This document shows, one piece after another, positions 24,903 to 33,800 of a stretch of 64,000 nt of DNA. Each line of letters opens with the position of its first letter. The stretch's first letter is position 1. This DNA is from DASXQK01 sp963724385. GTDB taxonomy: Bacteria > Pseudomonadota > Alphaproteobacteria > Dongiales > Dongiaceae. The stretch spans positions 186,001 through 250,000 of the forward strand of contig CAVRUJ010000002.1 in NCBI GenBank assembly GCA_963724385.1, written 5' to 3'. The translations under genes were made by a program, and so were the position numbers. Below the pieces are notes generated by a model. That model saw nothing but the letters and a program-made list of their open reading frames with translations. It was not told where the DNA came from and did not search any database.

Positions 24903-25397
24903 CTAGCCCTTGGCTGGAAAGTGGCGCTGGCGCTGGCCGCTGCGGCTCATGTGCTCGGCATGGCGGCCGGAAACATAGACATAGAGGGGGTTGCGCACCG
25001 GCAGGATCGGCCCGCCATGCCAGAAGAACAGCAACAGGCTCCGGCTATCCGGTGCCAGTCCGCGCAGGAACACGCTGCCCGACCTGTGAGGCGGGATATA
25101 GACATAGAGCTCCCCGGATTCGTCCCAGTCGAACCAGTTGGAGAGCGGCATCTCGGGATCGGTGTTGGGCATGAATTCGATCGGCTTGCCGGTCAAGCGG
25201 ACGCGCCGCACCCTATAGATCTCGACCGGCCAGGCGCTGTTGTTGTGGAACCGCATCTCGAGCTGGGAGGGCTGCGGGCGCTCGGCCGGCCAGGGCGTCA
25301 GCGTCACCTTCGGACGCGGCAGGAACCGCGCCCAGGCAAGCGCGGTGCTGAGCCCGGCCCCCCAGATCGCCGCCACCGTCGTCCATGTAGAGCTCAT
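24903..25397 (-). CDS. Membrane-anchored protein of unknown function
   Basis: A 164-residue protein with one N-terminal helix (TVAAIWGAGLSTALAWARFL) and a soluble beta-rich domain (LEMRFHNNSAWPVEIYRVRRVRL... LYVYIPPHRSGSVFLRGL). The HNNSAWPVEIYRV pattern is like proteins with an immunoglobulin-type fold, but I do not recognise the family. The ATG at 25397 is preferred because the N-terminal helix follows it directly. An upstream ATG at 25547 would add 50 residues of unlikely composition. Confidence 0.65.
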   Translation of the reverse strand: MSSTWTTVAAIWGAGLSTALAWARFLPRPKVTLTPWPAERPQPSQLEMRFHNNSAWPVEIYRVRRVRLTGKPIEFMPNTDPEMPLSNWFDWDESGELYVYIPPHRSGSVFLRGLAPDSRSLLLFFWHGGPILPVRNPLYVYVSGRHAEHMSRSGQRQRHFPAKG

Positions 25398-25663
25398 TGA
25401 CCCAGCCTCATCCGCCGCTTCTGCTGCTGCAGCCCGTCGCACGTCATTCATGAAACCAAGGACCCCGGGGTTCCTTGGGTTCACCGGGCACTCTGCCGCA
25501 TCCAGCATGTTAACGGAAGCCGCCAAGGGCAGAAAGTGCCTGCCCACGGCTGCCCAAGGCGGCCCACCCCACTACTTCCGGGCCCTTTAAGGCCTCTATT
25601 GTATCGGCAATCGTCAGTCTATCCTTGTCCCCGGAGGAAACGGCGCAGGGCTCCGACGAGGGG

Positions 25664-26152
25664 ATGGGTCAGATTTCGAGCTTTGCCAATGCGGTTGAGT
25701 TGCAGCTGAACCACCTTCTGGCTGAAGCGCCGGCCTGGGTCGGTGCCGCGCTTGCCTGGCTGCAGAAGGGGAACCGGGGCTTTTTCATTTGCCTTGCGGT
25801 CGAACTTGCCTTGCTGGTTTCGCTTGGCAGCCGGGTGATCGGGCAGATCGTCTTGGAGCGTCGCGCGAAGGCCGCCTCCACCGAACATAGCCGCAAGATC
25901 GTTCTGCGCGGCCAAATCTCCGCCGCCGATCAGGGCAGCTCGAGGGCCCAGAACAGGCTTGCCCGCATGTATGCCCAAGGCCAGGATGTCCAGAAGGACT
26001 TCGTCCAGGCGCATATGTGGTTCAGCCTGGCGGCCGCCGGCGGCATCAAGGAGGCGGCGGAGAGCCTCGCCAACATCGCCCGCCAGATGACGCCGGACGA
26101 GATCGCCAAGGCGGAGGAAATGGCGGCCAAGCGCCGGCGTTCCAGCGACTGA
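25664..26152 (+). CDS. Membrane-anchored SEL1-repeat protein
   Basis: About 162 residues: one transmembrane helix (GFFICLAVELALLVSLGS), then SEL1-type repeats (GSSRAQNRLARMYAQGQDVQKDF, AHMWFSLAAAGGIKEAAE) and an ending MTPDEIAKAEEMA found in many alphaproteobacterial SEL1 proteins. Such proteins are usually scaffolds for protein contacts. The start is uncertain: ATG 25664 is used here, and TTG 25625 would add 13 residues. The same SEL1 ending occurs in the Flp-fusion gene at 48436. Confidence 0.72.
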   Translation: MGQISSFANAVELQLNHLLAEAPAWVGAALAWLQKGNRGFFICLAVELALLVSLGSRVIGQIVLERRAKAASTEHSRKIVLRGQISAADQGSSRAQNRLARMYAQGQDVQKDFVQAHMWFSLAAAGGIKEAAESLANIARQMTPDEIAKAEEMAAKRRRSSD

Positions 26153-26205
26153 GACCATCGCGCCGAGAGCAAAGCCCTGCGTCCTGGATGATTCCTGCCG
26201 GTCGG

Positions 26206-26580
26206 CTATTGCTGCCCGTAGGTCATGACATAGCCGGTGGCGCTCATGCTGCGCAGCTGGGCGCGGATCTGTTCGTCGGTCATGTCCTGGGCGCCGTTCT
26301 TGGGCGTTTCGCGCACGGCTTCGACCGCGGCCGCCGTCTGTTTTTGGCAATGCCCCTCGGCCTTGGCGACTTCCCCCAGGATTTCGCCATCGGTGAGCAG
26401 GCCGCGGACGGTCACAAGCTTGCGGATCGCGGGATCGGCGTAGCGATCGATGCAATTGAAATAGGCCGTCATCCGCTTGTCCGCCCCGGCCGCGGAGGCC
26501 TGGCCGAGCGAAAGCAACGACAGGGTCGCCACAGCCGGAAGAAGTCTCAGGGCAAGGGCAACCCGCGCCAAATCCGCCAT
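26206..26580 (-). CDS. Small exported protein of unknown function
   Basis: A 124-residue protein with a signal peptide (LALRLLPAVATLSLLSLGQASA). The mature part is helical with two Cys (YFNCIDRYADPAIRK, AEGHCQKQTAAAVEAV), which may form a disulfide. The start at 26580 is supported by a 15-bp sequence (CGATGTGCTACAGGC, minus strand) located 29 bases upstream, found at the same distance before the start of the 28666-29553 gene. Function unknown. Confidence 0.68.
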   Translation of the reverse strand: MADLARVALALRLLPAVATLSLLSLGQASAAGADKRMTAYFNCIDRYADPAIRKLVTVRGLLTDGEILGEVAKAEGHCQKQTAAAVEAVRETPKNGAQDMTDEQIRAQLRSMSATGYVMTYGQQ

Positions 26581-26740
26581 CGCATGCTCGCCATCAGTTT
26601 GGGCTGGAGCCTGTAGCACATCGTCGCAGCAGCGGCCACAAGAGCGGTCGACCGCGGACGGGTCGCGACGCAAGAAAGGACCGACGGCGGCGATGCAGCC
26701 TCGGCTGGTTGCACCGGACGCCGGCCGCGCGCTACTCCTG

Positions 26741-27066
26741 GCCCGAATTTCTCACAGGGATTACGATGTCGTTGCTCGCGCGCGGCGGCGATCCACTAGG
26801 AAGCGGGCCGAAGGCGATGTGCATCCATCGGCGAGGCCCGCTCCGCTTTGTGAGAGTGGATCGATTCAGCCGAGGGACCAAGCGGTCCCTCGGCATCGAG
26901 CCACCGGTGGGCGCCCCGCGCGCGGCAACCCGGAGGGCCGGGCGAATTTGGCGACAGGACGTCGTCAGCCGGCTCGCTCGATGCGCAAGCATCGGGCTTC
27001 GCCGCCTTCCTAGCCTGTCGGCAAATTCGCCTCGGCGCCATCATGATCCCTGTGAGAAACTCGGGC
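26741..27066. repeat. 326-bp multi-hairpin element with 21-bp terminal inverted repeats
   Basis: The ends are inverted copies: 26741-26761 (GCCCGAATTTCTCACAGGGA...) pairs with 27046-27066 at 20 of 21 positions. Between them are nested dyads: 26789-26797 with 26855-26863 (9 of 9), 26803-26809 with 26835-26841 (7 of 7), 26870-26879 with 26884-26893 (10 of 10), 26929-26933 with 26938-26942 (5 of 5), and 26941-26958 with 27014-27031 (17 of 18) enclosing a GCAA tetraloop stem at 26979-26994. No coding gene is seen. It looks like a MITE or a structured RNA element. The next gene starts 7 bases after it. Confidence 0.75.
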
Positions 27067-27072
27067 TAGCCC

Positions 27073-28626
27073 ATGAACAGCGATAGCCGCGCGATGTCCG
27101 GCGGGCCTCGGTCCGCTCTTGCCGGGCGAAGCTGGGCCGGCGCGCTCGCCGATCTGGCCGGCCGGCGTCCCGGCCGCCTTCTCGCGGCGGTGCTGGCCTT
27201 CCATTTCGTCGTCTGGACCTTGCTGCCCATCCTGGTCTGCGCCAACCTGCAGCTCGACCTTGCCGAGGATCTGGCGCTGGGCAAGGAGTGGCAGCTCGGC
27301 TACTGGAAACACCCGCCGCTCCCCTGGTGGCTGGCCGATCTCGTCTACCGCCTTCTTGGCGACGTCCGGGCCGTCTACCTGCTTGGGCCGCTCGCAGCCG
27401 TGGCCTGCCTCTACTTCGTCTGGCGTTTGGCCCGCGAGCTCCTGGAGCCTGCGGCGGCGCTCGTCGCCGTGCTGGCCTTGGAGGGCCTGCACTACTTCAA
27501 TTTCTCGGTGGTCAAATTCGCCCATGACCAGATGCAGCTGCCCTTCTGGGGCCTCACGGGCTGGCTCGTCTATCGCGCCATCCTGGCCGACCGCGCGAGG
27601 GACTGGGTTGGTGCGGGCGCGGCCCTGGCGCTCGCCTTCTGGTCGAAATACGCGGCCTTGGCCTTGGCCTTCCCGATCCTTCTGTTTCTTGTCTTTGACC
27701 CCAAGGCCAGGGGCAGTTGGCGAAGGCCCGGGCCCTATCTCATGGGGCTCGCCTTCCTCCTCGTGCTCGCGCCCAACATCTGGTGGCTCGTCCACAGCGG
27801 CTTTCAGCCCTTCCGCTATGTCGACCAGAGAGCCGTCGCCGCCGCGCACTGGTACGACTACCTCTGGTTCCCACTGCGCTGGACGGGAAGCCAGCTCCTG
27901 GCGCTGTTGCCCGTCATCGGCCTGCTGGCCCTGGCCGTAGGGCGCCGGGATTGGAGCGGCCTGCCGGGCTTCCGGACCGCGAGTTTCGAGCAGCGCTACG
28001 CCCTGATGCTGGGGCTGGGACCATTCCTGTTCACGACAGCGGTCGCGATTCCGCTGGGCCGGCTTCCCGTCGCCATGTGGGGATATCCGCTATGGTGCTT
28101 TGCGCCGCTCGCAGCACTGCTTTGGCTGAAGCCGGCGCTGGATCCTTCCCGGATTGCCCTCTTCGCTCGATGGGCCTTGGTCGTCCTGCTGGCCTGGCCG
28201 GTCGCCTACGCGGCGACCGAACTGGGCGAGCCGTTCCTTCGCGACCGGCCCAAGGCGACCCAATTCCCGGGCCGCGAAATGGCGGCGTTGGTCACCGATC
28301 GCTGGCATGCCGCGTTCGGCACGGCCCTCGTCTATGTGACCGGAACCGAGTTCGAAGCCAACAACATGGCGGTCTATTCCCCCGACCGGCCTCACGTGCT
28401 GGTTCACGCCGACCCGGCCCTCAGTCCCTGGATCGACATGGCGGACCTGAAGCGGCGCGGCGCGGTGCTGGTCTGGAGCCCTACCTCCGGCGGAATCTCG
28501 CCTCAGGAACTGCTGGCGCGCTTCCCCGCCGCGGAGGTGCAAGAGCCGCTGGTTCTGCCTCGCCACACGCTCTATCCGCGCAGTCCCGTCACGGTCTTCT
28601 ATGCCTTCCTCAAGCCGCAACCATAG
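27073..28626 (+). CDS. GT39-family glycosyltransferase (ArnT/PMT-like)
   Basis: A 517-residue polytopic membrane protein with about eleven hydrophobic helices. The periplasmic loop after the first helix, NLQLDLAEDLALGKEWQLGYWKHPPLP, carries the acidic residues and the WKHPPL motif of GT39/PMT-2 enzymes, which use polyprenyl-phosphate sugars to modify lipids or proteins on the periplasmic face. The C-terminal soluble part (TDRWHAAFGTALVYVTGTEFEAN...) is typical of the family. The sugar and acceptor are unknown. A lipid acyltransferase gene lies 1.6 kb away, compatible with a role in envelope lipids. Confidence 0.88.
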   Translation: MNSDSRAMSGGPRSALAGRSWAGALADLAGRRPGRLLAAVLAFHFVVWTLLPILVCANLQLDLAEDLALGKEWQLGYWKHPPLPWWLADLVYRLLGDVRAVYLLGPLAAVACLYFVWRLARELLEPAAALVAVLALEGLHYFNFSVVKFAHDQMQLPFWGLTGWLVYRAILADRARDWVGAGAALALAFWSKYAALALAFPILLFLVFDPKARGSWRRPGPYLMGLAFLLVLAPNIWWLVHSGFQPFRYVDQRAVAAAHWYDYLWFPLRWTGSQLLALLPVIGLLALAVGRRDWSGLPGFRTASFEQRYALMLGLGPFLFTTAVAIPLGRLPVAMWGYPLWCFAPLAALLWLKPALDPSRIALFARWALVVLLAWPVAYAATELGEPFLRDRPKATQFPGREMAALVTDRWHAAFGTALVYVTGTEFEANNMAVYSPDRPHVLVHADPALSPWIDMADLKRRGAVLVWSPTSGGISPQELLARFPAAEVQEPLVLPRHTLYPRSPVTVFYAFLKPQP

Positions 28627-28665
28627 GCGGCATCGTCCGGCAGCCGGCTTGGGCTAGGTCTTGGG

Positions 28666-29553
28666 CTAGGTGTAGTAGTTCAGCTCGTCGCTCAGAACCC
28701 GCATGAAACTCTGCGAGCCGGGCTCGAACTCGAGGCCGAACCCGGTCTCGTGGCTATTGCCGAAGATGTCCTTGTAGCCGATCCGCCCGAGGAAATAGAG
28801 GCGCAGCTCGCGTTGCTCCACTTGCTTGCGCTCCGCTTGCTCCATGCGAAACGGGCAGCCCAGCCGGCGCTCGTACCTGCTGTTGGCGCTGATCACGGAA
28901 CCGACCGGCACGCTGGCGCGCAATGTGAGCGCGGAGGCATCCAGCTTCGTGGGTTGCTGGGAGACCGGCAGGACTCCCATGCCGATGGATTCCAGGATGG
29001 CCGGGGTGCGGCCGCGGTTGACGAAGGTGAACTTGATCACGTAGTTCGGCATTTCCGATGAGCCGAGCTCTTCCGTGGATGCCTTGGAGGAATCGCCGAC
29101 CGGATCGAGCTCCACGTCTTCGTCGATGAACAGGTAGGCCCGCTCGATGTTCACGAGGGCATCCGCGGATTTCTTCGCGGCGGCGGCCGCGCTCCTGCCC
29201 GCATTCGCCGCGTCCGCGGCGATGACGCGGAGCTTCTCCCATTGGCCTGCCTGGCGAACACTGCTGCGCCAAGTCAAGAACCACAGCCCGCTCGTTGAAA
29301 GGGCCAGACCGCCAAGGAGACACAAGCTCCAAACTGCATAGACGCCGGTCATGCTGCTCCCATTTTCACCTGAAGTAGGGGATTGCGCTTGCTGCTCGGT
29401 CCGGGCCTGGGAATGCTCCGGCGCCACGATGCAAAGCGCGACCATCAAGGCCGCCAGCAGGCCAACGCTCGACCGCCGCCGGCGCGCGCTCGAGATGGCA
29501 ATCACCGGCGGCACGGGTGCGAAGACGCTCACAAGCCGCCTCGAGACCGGCAT
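28666..29553 (-). CDS. Membrane protein of unknown function
   Basis: A 295-residue protein with two hydrophobic segments (SVGLLAALMVALCIVAPEHS and VWSLCLLGGLALSTSGLWFL), a short helical Ala-rich region (AADAANAGRSAAAAAKKSADA) and a soluble domain opening NIERAYLFIDEDVEL, with FTFVNRGRTPAILESIGMG. The IERAYLF...NxGxTPA pattern is common in alphaproteobacterial membrane proteins of unknown role. ATG 29553 is supported by the shared 15-bp upstream motif. A 12-bp tandem duplication at the 3' end produces two in-frame stops. Confidence 0.72.
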   Translation of the reverse strand: MPVSRRLVSVFAPVPPVIAISSARRRRSSVGLLAALMVALCIVAPEHSQARTEQQAQSPTSGENGSSMTGVYAVWSLCLLGGLALSTSGLWFLTWRSSVRQAGQWEKLRVIAADAANAGRSAAAAAKKSADALVNIERAYLFIDEDVELDPVGDSSKASTEELGSSEMPNYVIKFTFVNRGRTPAILESIGMGVLPVSQQPTKLDASALTLRASVPVGSVISANSRYERRLGCPFRMEQAERKQVEQRELRLYFLGRIGYKDIFGNSHETGFGLEFEPGSQSFMRVLSDELNYYT

Positions 29554-29930
29554 CGGCTTCCCACGACGAAATTCGATGAAGGCCTGTAGCACATCGCCGG
29601 CATGACCGCACGCCGAGACGGACCGGACGTCAATCGTCCACCGCAATCGAAAATGGTGGAACCGTGCTGCGCAAACCTGCTGCCCATCCCGCAAGGCCAG
29701 GCCAACTGCTTTTCCTCATCGGCGATCAGGATGAGGTCTCGGGAAGCAGCGGCACCATCGGGTACAAGTCAGCCAACCGAGGAATCAATGCCCGCCAGGC
29801 ATCTTCGTGACAACTTTGCGGCGTTATGGCGGTACACTGCGAGGTTGCATAGATTTCAATGGCAGGTCCCATAGGGGCACACGGGCGTCGAGGCGGGCTA
29901 AACTCGTCTTGGTCGTCAAAGGATTGAACC
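29554..29930. other. Intergenic region between divergent genes
   Basis: About 377 bp. The left part holds the probable promoter of the membrane-protein gene (CGATGTGCTACAGGC on the minus strand at 29582-29596). The rest has no convincing gene, terminator or repeat that I can see. Confidence 0.5.
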
Positions 29931-30173
29931 GTGTTCAACCACATCAGATGGCGGATCACCAAGGACAACCCCAGGGCCCATGCTTCGGAGCTCTTTGCGA
30001 CCGCGGAAGACGCCGTGGCCGAAGCGTGTCCGCTGCTCACGCTCTCACTCTATGACATCTGGATCGAATGCGCCGACGGCACGCGCATCGACGTGAATGA
30101 AATCCTGCGCCAGTGCCGAAGCTGGGGTCACGTCGTGCAGGCCCCAATCGCCGTCCTCAGTGACAGCAAGTGA
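29931..30173 (+). CDS. Small hypothetical protein
   Basis: An 80-residue protein starting at GTG 29931 with AAAGGA 7 bases upstream. It reads FNHIRWRITKDNPRAHASE, then AEDAVAEACPLLTLSLYDIWIECADGTRIDVNEI. The compact alpha/beta pattern and good ribosome binding site suggest a real gene. I do not recognise the family. It stands alone between two minus-strand genes. Confidence 0.55.
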   Translation: MFNHIRWRITKDNPRAHASELFATAEDAVAEACPLLTLSLYDIWIECADGTRIDVNEILRQCRSWGHVVQAPIAVLSDSK

Positions 30174-30253
30174 GGCGGCCGGCTCCGCCGAGCTTGGCGA
30201 GGGATTGCGCTTGCCCGCCTTGTTGAGCTGAATGCCGTAGGAGCCCGGCAGCT

Positions 30254-31291
30254 TCACGCGAGATTGCCGAGCCGGCGCCAGCCGCCCCAGGCCTCGGGCC
30301 GGCGCAGCAATTGGATTTCCAGCCGATCGAGATAGTCCCGGGTGGCAGCGAGAATCGCTTCGCCTTTCGGCAGTTTCCGGGACAGGGTCAGAGCCGGATC
30401 GAAAATGATTTCGAAGCGGCCGGGCTCCTCGGGATCGCGGATGGCGTGGACCGGGATGAGCGGCGCTCCCGTCATGAGCGCCAGCTTCGGCGCCCCGACG
30501 GCGAGCCGGATTCGTCCGGCCAGGAGGCGGCCCTCGGCGACCTGCCGGCCTTCATGGGCGCTGGCCGTGAGGGAGACGACGCCATTCTCCGCGAGGCGCT
30601 GCGCCAAGTGGCGAATGGCCTCCTGCGGCTGCCTGCGGTCGTAGACGACGCGTTCCTTCAGGTGGCGAAGCTCGAATCGCACGCGGATCGGATTGATCGC
30701 GCGGATGCCGAAGCGGCTCTTCGAGAAGCCATGCTCGGGGCGGCTCAGATGGCTTGCCCGGTATCCCGCTTTGGCCAGGGCAATCTTGGTCGCTTCGCCG
30801 GCGCCCACGAAATCGGAGATCCAGAGCACGGCGCCCCGCCCGCGGGTGAGCGCCGCGTCCAGCTCCTGGAGGCCCTGACAGTCGAGCCTCAGGTCGGGTC
30901 CAACCAGCAGGCCGCGCAGCAGGTCGACCTGGGCTGCAAGCCGTCCGGCGTAGAGCGAATGAACGATGCGGGCTGCCTCGTCGTCGCCGAACCCGGCCAT
31001 GCGCCCGACCGCCCGGCGCGCGCCGGCCGCTCGCGCGCCGTACATTGCCGGCCGGGCAAGCAGACGGCAGAGGCGCCAGCGAGCAGCGCCGGGAAGCAGG
31101 GAAAGCGGCGTTGCCGCGGCCAGCCAGAGCAACAGCGCGAGATCGCCCGCCGACATGAGTGGGCGCGGCGATGATTCGTCGGGGCGCGTCATCATGCGCA
31201 TGTCCCGATCGGGCCTTTCCGCTTCGGCCAGCCGGCTCATGATCGTCATCGGCGCGGATCGCCCGACCAGCCCCCTCGCTCTCCCCAACAC
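30254..31291 (-). CDS. LpxL/HtrB-type lysophospholipid acyltransferase family protein
   Basis: Up to 345 residues: a hydrophobic N-terminal anchor (LALLLWLAAATPLSLLPGAA) and an acyltransferase domain with GLQELDAALTRGRGAVLWISDFVG, where LWISDFVGAGE replaces the usual HxxxxD block, and ASAHEGRQVAEGRLL and PLIPVHAIRDP later. The family includes lipid A secondary acyltransferases and phosphatidylinositol mannoside acyltransferases. The altered HxxxxD region means activity should not be assumed. Start is uncertain: in-frame ATGs at codons 15, 18, 31, 33 and 46 are possible, and the folded part begins near codon 46. Confidence 0.78.
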   Translation of the reverse strand: MLGRARGLVGRSAPMTIMSRLAEAERPDRDMRMMTRPDESSPRPLMSAGDLALLLWLAAATPLSLLPGAARWRLCRLLARPAMYGARAAGARRAVGRMAGFGDDEAARIVHSLYAGRLAAQVDLLRGLLVGPDLRLDCQGLQELDAALTRGRGAVLWISDFVGAGEATKIALAKAGYRASHLSRPEHGFSKSRFGIRAINPIRVRFELRHLKERVVYDRRQPQEAIRHLAQRLAENGVVSLTASAHEGRQVAEGRLLAGRIRLAVGAPKLALMTGAPLIPVHAIRDPEEPGRFEIIFDPALTLSRKLPKGEAILAATRDYLDRLEIQLLRRPEAWGGWRRLGNLA

Positions 31292-31685
31292 TGCACGGAT
31301 CCCCCAACCCCAGGTCTTCTACCCTTCATCACCCTAGTTCATTGCAGGACGCGGCGTCAGGGCAGATATGGCGCCGACGACGCCATCGGGCCCCGCCCGC
31401 TTGCCGAACATTTTTCAGAGGCGATTGCGAGGCCCCGCTCCCGGCATTTGCCCGGAATTCCGGCTCTCTGGACCCGGCGATCGTCGGGCCGGGCCCAATG
31501 TTTGCCATTCCGTAAAGCCGGCGCAGCATTTGTTGACGCAATCAAATGGTTGTCTGCTTGACGCGATACGCCCATCGGCGGAGGCTGAGGCAAGCCCGTG
31601 CGGCCGCCAGGCGCGCCGATGCAAAACGTCGCGAGCTTGGCCATCTTCCGGCGCAGAACAGCGTCGCAACCCATGGAGTCAACGC
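31292..31685. other. Intergenic stretch, no gene recognised
   Basis: About 394 bp between the acyltransferase start and the small gene at 31686. Short open frames on both strands lack ribosome binding sites and known motifs. A promoter for the small gene probably lies in the last 100 bases. Confidence 0.45.
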
Positions 31686-31880
31686 ATGATGAGCAGTTGG
31701 GTTTTGATCCTGATCATCTACACCCACAGGGTGGAGGCCAACCAAACACCGGATCGGCCGATCGAAAGCGCGACGACGGCGAGCTTCTACACGGAAGCGG
31801 CCTGCAATGCCGCCGGGCAGGATGTGCTGGCCCATTTCCCCGGAAGGGTGACCTGGCTCTGCGAGCCCGGCCAGAAATAA
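31686..31880 (+). CDS. Small membrane-anchored protein of unknown function
   Basis: A 64-residue protein: hydrophobic start MMSSWVLILIIYT, then a short polar part with SFYTEAACNAAGQDV and the ending CEPGQK, with two Cys. Small proteins of the form WVLILI...F(S/Y)xEAACxAAG...C are frequent in alphaproteobacteria and of unknown role. GGAG lies about 10 bases before the first ATG; the second ATG (31689) is also possible. Confidence 0.65.
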   Translation: MMSSWVLILIIYTHRVEANQTPDRPIESATTASFYTEAACNAAGQDVLAHFPGRVTWLCEPGQK

Positions 31881-31988
31881 GCGCCCTTCAGGCGAAATCG
31901 AACGACCGCCGGTCGCGCTGTTCACATAACGGCAGAGCGGCTGTCGGCGTAACGTCGTTGTGGAGCGACGGCAGCTAGGGAGCGTGCA

Positions 31989-32270
31989 ATGGCGATGGGA
32001 GCCGGGATCGGCGTTGTCCTGACTATCTTCATCATCCTCGTGATCGGCGCCGTGGCCGGCTGGCTCGCGGGCAAGATCATGGAAGCCCACGGCTTCGGGT
32101 TCTGGGCAAACGCCGGGCTGGGCATCCTCGGCGCGTTGATCGGGTCCTTCGTCTTCGGGCTGCTGGGGATTTATACCTTTGGCCTGATCGCCGGCATCCT
32201 CAAGGCGACGGTGGGCGCGGTCATCGTGCTGGCGGTCGCCCACTGGCTTAGAAAGCAGAGAGCCGGGTGA
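31989..32270 (+). CDS. GlsB/YeaQ/YmgE family stress-response membrane protein
   Basis: A 93-residue inner-membrane protein of the transglycosylase-associated (PF04226) family, with three hydrophobic helices and the Gly-rich signatures VAGWLAGKIMEAHGFGF and LGILGALIGSFVFGLLG. Members are often induced by stress and have no demonstrated enzymatic activity. It stands alone on the plus strand. Confidence 0.9.
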   Translation: MAMGAGIGVVLTIFIILVIGAVAGWLAGKIMEAHGFGFWANAGLGILGALIGSFVFGLLGIYTFGLIAGILKATVGAVIVLAVAHWLRKQRAG

Positions 32271-32619
32271 ATTAATGCCCGCTGCTGCTCTCACGCTTGT
32301 TGCAGGGCAAAGGCGATCCGCTGGTCAGTGAATCTCGACTTCTTCGTCGGCTACGGCTCCTTCCCCATGATTGACCATAGCCGGAAAACTTTTGCTTACA
32401 CCAGTCTAGGATTCAGGGAGGAGACCACGCCCACACCCAAAGACGTGGCGAAACGCGGGCTAACGTCGGTTCGGCAATTGCAAATGGCATTTCCACGCTG
32501 CATCTCGCCTGACATTGGACTATCATGCGCAGGCGTTGGGGGCCCGGGGTCGTCCCCGTACCATGTTGGGGCGGATGCCGGAGCTGCTGTCGCGCATCGT
32601 GGCGAGGGGGCCTCTTTCA
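32271..32619. other. Intergenic stretch upstream of a secreted-protein gene
   Basis: About 349 bp. Partial open frames are present on both strands, but none has a recognisable product. It probably holds the promoter for the 32620 gene. Nothing else is seen. Confidence 0.45.
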
Positions 32620-33222
32620 ATGCTGACGGCGTTTCTTCCACGCAGCAGCTTTCGCGCGGCGCTCTGTCGGATGGCCGCGCTCGCAGCCATGTGGCTTGCA
32701 CCGGCGATCGGCGCACGCGCCGACGATCCATTCGTCAGCTGCGGCAACATCGACATCGGCTATGTCGACAGCGGCGTGGAGATGCAATGCCGGATGGGCA
32801 AGGCCACGACCGGTTGGGGTCAGGCATGGCGCCAGACCCTGGTGGTCACGGGCCGCGGCTATGTGCTGTTGTTCGTCCACCTCAAGGCGACCCCCAATTC
32901 ATACATCGACATCGAGGATGCCACCTCCGTCGCGCTCAGGATCGGGAGGAAGCTGCTTCGCTCGACGCCGGCGGTTTCCCCCCACGACGCCGTTTCCGGA
33001 TTCGATATCGCCACTTTCTCAGGCAGCCCGGCGGATGACCCGCAAGTGCAAGCCAGATGCTTCGCCTTCATCGGCTACGCCGACGAGTACCCCGCCGGGG
33101 CCAGCAACCCGACCGGCTACAAATCCGCCTTCCTCGGGGCCTATTGCGCAGGCGAGGCCGACGCGAATTCGGATGACAACATTGCCCTGGTGCTGGGCAA
33201 CCTCCGCCTGCCGTCACAATGA
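32620..33222 (+). CDS. Exported protein of unknown function
   Basis: A 200-residue protein with a signal peptide (AALCRMAALAAMWLAPAIGARA). The mature part starts DDPFVSCGNIDIGYVDSGVE and has several Cys. No known domain is recognised. ATG 32620 has GAGGGGG upstream; in-frame ATGs at 32515, 32563 and 32575 would extend the N-terminus. The stop is 6 bases before the left end of the tRNA-Leu island, so this gene is the chromosomal flank of the island. Confidence 0.65.
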   Translation: MLTAFLPRSSFRAALCRMAALAAMWLAPAIGARADDPFVSCGNIDIGYVDSGVEMQCRMGKATTGWGQAWRQTLVVTGRGYVLLFVHLKATPNSYIDIEDATSVALRIGRKLLRSTPAVSPHDAVSGFDIATFSGSPADDPQVQARCFAFIGYADEYPAGASNPTGYKSAFLGAYCAGEADANSDDNIALVLGNLRLPSQ

Positions 33223-33228
33223 TTCCGC

Positions 33229-33246
33229 TGGTGCCCGCTGCCGGAC
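33229..33246. repeat. Left attachment site of the tRNA-Leu island
   Basis: An 18-base copy of the tRNA-Leu 3' end, in the same orientation as the copy at 38720-38737. The bases that follow (ACTCTAAACG) differ from the tRNA, so identity ends here. Confidence 0.85.
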
Positions 33247-33800
33247 ACTCTAAACGCCAAGCGGAAGTAGCTAAGTGTGAGGTAAGCATTTGGTCATGCT
33301 CGCCACGTCTCCTGAGTTTGTGGGGCCGCCAAATGCCCCCCTGCTTCCACGGGACGGTCTCCCGAGCGAGGAGGAGCATGGAGCGGGAGCGGAATGCCAC
33401 GGGCGCGACTACGGGGCGTGCGGCCACCTGGGACGTGCGTACGCCCATCTCCATGAGCAAGCCGCCGGTAGTCGCGTCCATATCCGCTTGGAACCTACGT
33501 GGGTTCACCACCGGCCACTCGCGGGCCGGGACGATGCTCCAAGTGCCCGTGTTCGTGCGCTTCGTTTCCCCCACCCGCCCCTGCCAGCGGCGTGAACGCG
33601 CACAGGGCCCCGGCGCCGCAGTACCAGTGAACCTATCTCATCAATGCCAATCTCGCTCGCACGCTCCGTTGGCCCAGCAAATTGACTTTTGCCTGCGATC
33701 AACTTCGCATAGCATCGAACGAACTGTGATTTCTAAAATCGAAACAGTCCCCCGTAGCGCCTTTGACTATTGTTTAGCAACAGTAGATAGGCCACGTCAG
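33247..33800. other. Left flank of the island, no gene assigned
   Basis: About 550 bp. Long open frames exist on both strands (for example 33350-33570 minus), but I recognise neither. The plus frame runs continuously into the gene at 33801, so a longer N-terminus cannot be excluded. Up to about 33640 the composition is GC-rich and differs from the AT-richer gene that follows. This is where an integrase gene could once have been. Confidence 0.45.

Noticed and set aside
33068..33574. Minus-strand frame of 168 codons across the left island border
   Set aside because: It spans the attachment repeat and overlaps the end of the 32620 gene. The 33350-33570 part reads like protein but I recognise no family, so it is only mentioned as unassigned.
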